Assembly: GCA_944386315.1 (NCBI GenBank)
Contig: CALXAS010000060.1
Location: 1-9,010 of the forward strand
From: an uncultured Clostridia bacterium
GTDB lineage: Bacteria > Bacillota > Clostridia > TANB77 > CAG-508
Length of the DNA: 9,010 nucleotides
Reading direction: 5' to 3'
Of this stretch, positions 6,846 through 9,010 are shown piece after piece; the stretch's first letter is position 1, and each line of letters opens with the position of its first letter. The notes below the pieces were generated by a model that saw only the letters and a list, made by a program, of their open reading frames with translations, was not told the DNA's origin and did no database searches. The position numbers were made by a program, and so were the translations under genes.

Positions 6846-8387
6846 ATGGTAAAGGAATTCTTAAAAAAAGAAAAAATTCCCATTATTCTTTTTGTGATTG
6901 GATTTATTTTTAGTATTTGGATAGCACCTTATGGTACTTTTTGTGACGAAGCAGATGTCATTACTGCTTCGTGGCTAATGAGTAAGGGAAGTTTGCTTTA
7001 TCAAGATATATTTTGTCATCACATGCCAGTACCTTACTTCTTTTTAGAGATTTTTCAATTTTTCTCTAATGACCTTATTTTTTTAAGAATCTGTTTTGCT
7101 ATTGTAACACAAGCTTATTTTGTTTTGTTGTATGTGTTTTTTAGAAAGAAGTTACATCCTTGTATTATTCCGATAGTGTCCGTTCTATGGGGATTGATGA
7201 GACATATCCTTTTGCAAAATATGATTTTGGCAGATACTTTTGTGGCATTAGGACTGTTTACTATCTTTTTAGAACTAATTACCTGCAAAAACTGTAAATA
7301 TGCCTTAAAAGATAAAATACTCATTGCATTTGCTACTTTTATTTCGTTTGGATCTAGCTTAATTGCAGTGTATCCCTTAATGATATTTTATTTGTACTAT
7401 ATCGTAAAACGAATTATCTTATATATAAAAGAAAAGGAAAACGCATTTGCGTATTTTAAAGAAGACCTTTTATTTGCTTTGATAGTACTATGTCCTTTTT
7501 TAGTATTTGTCTTGTATTTATTGCTAACCAATACTTGGGGAGCTTTCTTAGAAAATGCTATCTTTTTTAATACAGATTATTATAGTCTTTATAATGGTGC
7601 CGAAACGCCAATTAGTTTAATAGTAAATCAATTTTTAGATTTTCCACAAAGAGCATGGACACGTATTTTATTTGGAACTATTCTCTTACCACAAATGCTT
7701 TCTTATACCACAGATATCTTTGTAGGAGTTAATTTTGTCATATTCCTTGCTTGGTCAATAACAGCATTGTTCCGCTATAAAAGCAAAGCTATCCTCTATA
7801 TTCTATTTGTCTATTTTTGCTATATGAGAAATGGTTTTCATTCGTCTACTTTTATGATATTTTGCCAATTCTTTTTAGCAGAAGGAATAATTTGGGGAGT
7901 TAAAGAAATACAAAAGAAAGAAAAAGCAGAAATACAAAAAGCAATTGCTATTACTGGTATTTTTTTGTATACACTGGCGTATCTATTCTTACTAGGTATT
8001 GACTTAATAAAAATGGTAAAAGGAGACGAACGTGTAACAGATTACGGAAAAGAGTATAAAGATGTGATACTATCTGTTACAGAAGAAGACGACACCATAT
8101 GGGCAGTTCCTTTAAAAGCAGAACTTTACTTTGTAACAAACCGTATGCCTGCAAATGGTAATATCTTTTATTTACCATGGCAATCTATTAAACCAGGAGT
8201 TAATAAAACAATAGAAAAGGATTTATTAGAGAAAAAGCCAAAAGTAATTATTTATACTGGAGACGAATTATTATGGACAGAAACAATTGTTACTTCTAGT
8301 TATTGCGGATGGCTAGAAGAAATCCTAGAGGAGAACTATTTTACCGTAGAAGGGTTTGATAATGTATATTTCTTAAAATCTTCATAA
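6846..8387 (+). CDS. GT-C-like multi-pass membrane glycosyltransferase, second copy
   Basis: A 513-residue membrane protein, gapless paralogue of the gene at 4501-6144 (offset of five residues throughout). The first outer loop keeps FCDEADVITASWLMSKG (32-48, with D34-E35), LLYQDIF and HHMPVPYF (58-65). Other shared blocks are KYALKDKILIAFATFISFG (151-169), ENAIFFNTDYYSLYNG (236-251), the C-M-R-x-G-F-H turn (325-332) and the C-terminal domain: VTDYGKEYKDVI (397-408), AELYFVTNRMPAN (425-437) and FYLPWQSIK (441-449). The copies differ most in two membrane stretches, about 270-310 and 335-395. The likely role is transfer of a lipid-linked sugar to an outer-face acceptor; differences in the membrane part could change acceptor or lipid handling. 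It starts 7 nt after the GT2 gene, with GGAAGGA (6829-6835) 10 nt before ATG 6846, so the two are very likely co-translated. It ends at KSS, without the tail of copy one. Confidence 0.75.
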   Translation: MVKEFLKKEKIPIILFVIGFIFSIWIAPYGTFCDEADVITASWLMSKGSLLYQDIFCHHMPVPYFFLEIFQFFSNDLIFLRICFAIVTQAYFVLLYVFFRKKLHPCIIPIVSVLWGLMRHILLQNMILADTFVALGLFTIFLELITCKNCKYALKDKILIAFATFISFGSSLIAVYPLMIFYLYYIVKRIILYIKEKENAFAYFKEDLLFALIVLCPFLVFVLYLLLTNTWGAFLENAIFFNTDYYSLYNGAETPISLIVNQFLDFPQRAWTRILFGTILLPQMLSYTTDIFVGVNFVIFLAWSITALFRYKSKAILYILFVYFCYMRNGFHSSTFMIFCQFFLAEGIIWGVKEIQKKEKAEIQKAIAITGIFLYTLAYLFLLGIDLIKMVKGDERVTDYGKEYKDVILSVTEEDDTIWAVPLKAELYFVTNRMPANGNIFYLPWQSIKPGVNKTIEKDLLEKKPKVIIYTGDELLWTETIVTSSYCGWLEEILEENYFTVEGFDNVYFLKSS

Positions 8388-8472
8388 AAAATTCAGGATT
8401 TAGCTACTTTTATCTTAAGAAAATATGGGTTACAATAAAGACATAAAAATAAAAGAAAAGGGGAGAGGAAAT
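8388..8472 (+). promoter_or_regulatory. Intergenic stretch with weak promoter candidate for ABC genes
   Basis: This AT-rich gap holds TACAAT (8431-8436), a fair -10 box, but the hexamer 17 nt upstream (TTTTAT, 8408-8413) is a poor -35. An 8-bp palindrome TCTTAAGA (8413-8420) lies in the spacer. A purine-rich ribosome site GGGGAGAGGAAA (8460-8471) precedes the ABC ATPase start. No terminator hairpin was found after the GT-C gene, so read-through from upstream remains possible. Confidence 0.3.
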
Positions 8473-9010
8473 TTGCAAGAGACAATTTTAAAATGTGAAG
8501 ACCTTCACAAAACAATGGGCAAAAAAGAAATCCTAAAAGGTGTTAGCATAAGCATGCAAGCAGGAGATATCCTAGGCTTTATTGGTCCAAATGGTGCTGG
8601 AAAAACCACCACTATTAAATTAATATTGGGGTTGCAAAGTATTACCAGTGGAAGTGTAAAAATTAATGGATATGATATTCAAAAAGATTTTACAAAAGCA
8701 ATTGAAAAGGTAGGAACAATTGTAGAAAATCCAGATTTGTATATGTATTTGACAGGTTATGATAATTTAAAGTTAATAGCCAATTTGTATGATAATGTAG
8801 ACAAAAAACGAATAGATGAAGTAGTAGAATTAGTGGGATTAAAAAATCGTATTCATGATAAAGTATCCAAATATTCTTTAGGAATGAGACAACGTTTGGG
8901 TATTGCGCAAGCTATCCTGCATAAACCAAATTTATTAATTTTGGACGAACCAACTAATGGATTAGACCCAGAAGGTATGAAAGAAGTAAGAGATTTATTA
9001 AAACTATTGG
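8473..9010 (+). CDS. ABC transporter ATP-binding protein, BcrA/LanF-like (partial, 3' end outside window)
   Basis: The first 179 residues of an ABC ATPase; the reading frame is still open at the window edge. It has Walker A GPNGAGKTT (38-46), the ABC signature YSLGMRQRL (134-142), Walker B LLILDEP (154-160) and the D-loop NGLDPEG (162-168). In the Q-loop region the protein reads GTIVENPDLYMYLTGYDNLK, with Glu where Gln is usual. An E-x-P-x-x-Y-x-x-L-T-G-Y-x-N-L pattern is typical of the bacitracin/lantibiotic-immunity subfamily (BcrA, LanF), which works with ABC-2 membrane permeases. The H-loop is missing only because of the cut. The start is most likely TTG 8473, just after GGAGAGG (8462-8468); the in-frame ATG 8425 would add 16 charged residues and has no ribosome site, and ATG 8515 would remove the first strand. 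A permease probably follows outside the window. The substrate is not known. Confidence 0.9.
   Translation, partial: MQETILKCEDLHKTMGKKEILKGVSISMQAGDILGFIGPNGAGKTTTIKLILGLQSITSGSVKINGYDIQKDFTKAIEKVGTIVENPDLYMYLTGYDNLKLIANLYDNVDKKRIDEVVELVGLKNRIHDKVSKYSLGMRQRLGIAQAILHKPNLLILDEPTNGLDPEGMKEVRDLLKLL

Noticed and set aside
1..9010. CRISPR arrays, tRNA, rRNA, transposases or phage genes
   Set aside because: I saw no regularly spaced repeats, no cloverleaf-like sequence and no open frame with such motifs on either strand.

Overview
The window looks like the chromosome of an AT-rich, spore-forming, fermentative Clostridia-type Firmicute, perhaps Lachnospiraceae-like (inferred from gene content, codon use and AGAAAGGA / AGGAGG-type ribosome binding sites; no rRNA or other species marker is present). 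Every supported gene is on the + strand.

Region 1 (1-852) is a spore-germination pair. It holds a CwlJ/SleB-family cortex hydrolase gene (74-522), broken by a frameshift near 217-220, followed closely by a small GerQ-like coat protein gene (547-852). GerQ is known in Bacillus as the protein needed to place CwlJ in the spore coat.

Region 2 (853-1003) has no gene. It holds a 62-bp near-perfect palindrome made of two inverted 31-nt units, then a good sigma-A-type promoter (TTGTAC, 17 nt, TATAAT) for pta.

Region 3 (1004-4466) is the acetate fermentation module: phosphotransacetylase (pta) and two tandem acetate kinase paralogues. Together these convert acetyl-CoA to acetate with ATP formation. 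The second kinase keeps the main catalytic residues but is changed in the acetate pocket and near the catalytic Arg. The first is canonical there but unusual in its nucleotide-binding loop. A 27-nt palindrome sits between the two genes, directly before the second ribosome binding site.

Region 4 (4501-8387) is a sugar-transfer module. Two gapless paralogues of a large multi-pass GT-C-like membrane protein flank a DPM1/GtrB-like GT2 glycosyltransferase. The likely logic is that the GT2 enzyme makes a lipid-phosphate sugar and the two membrane proteins transfer it outside the membrane, perhaps to different acceptors. From pta to the last GT-C gene the spacing is tight (54 nt at most, one overlap) with no obvious terminator, so one long transcript is possible although the functions are unrelated.

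Region 5 (8388-9010) has a short intergenic stretch and the start of an ABC transporter ATPase of the BcrA/LanF type, cut by the window edge. I saw no tRNA, rRNA, CRISPR array, transposase or phage gene. The most notable points are the duplicated and diverged kinases, the GT-C/GT2/GT-C sandwich and the palindromes.
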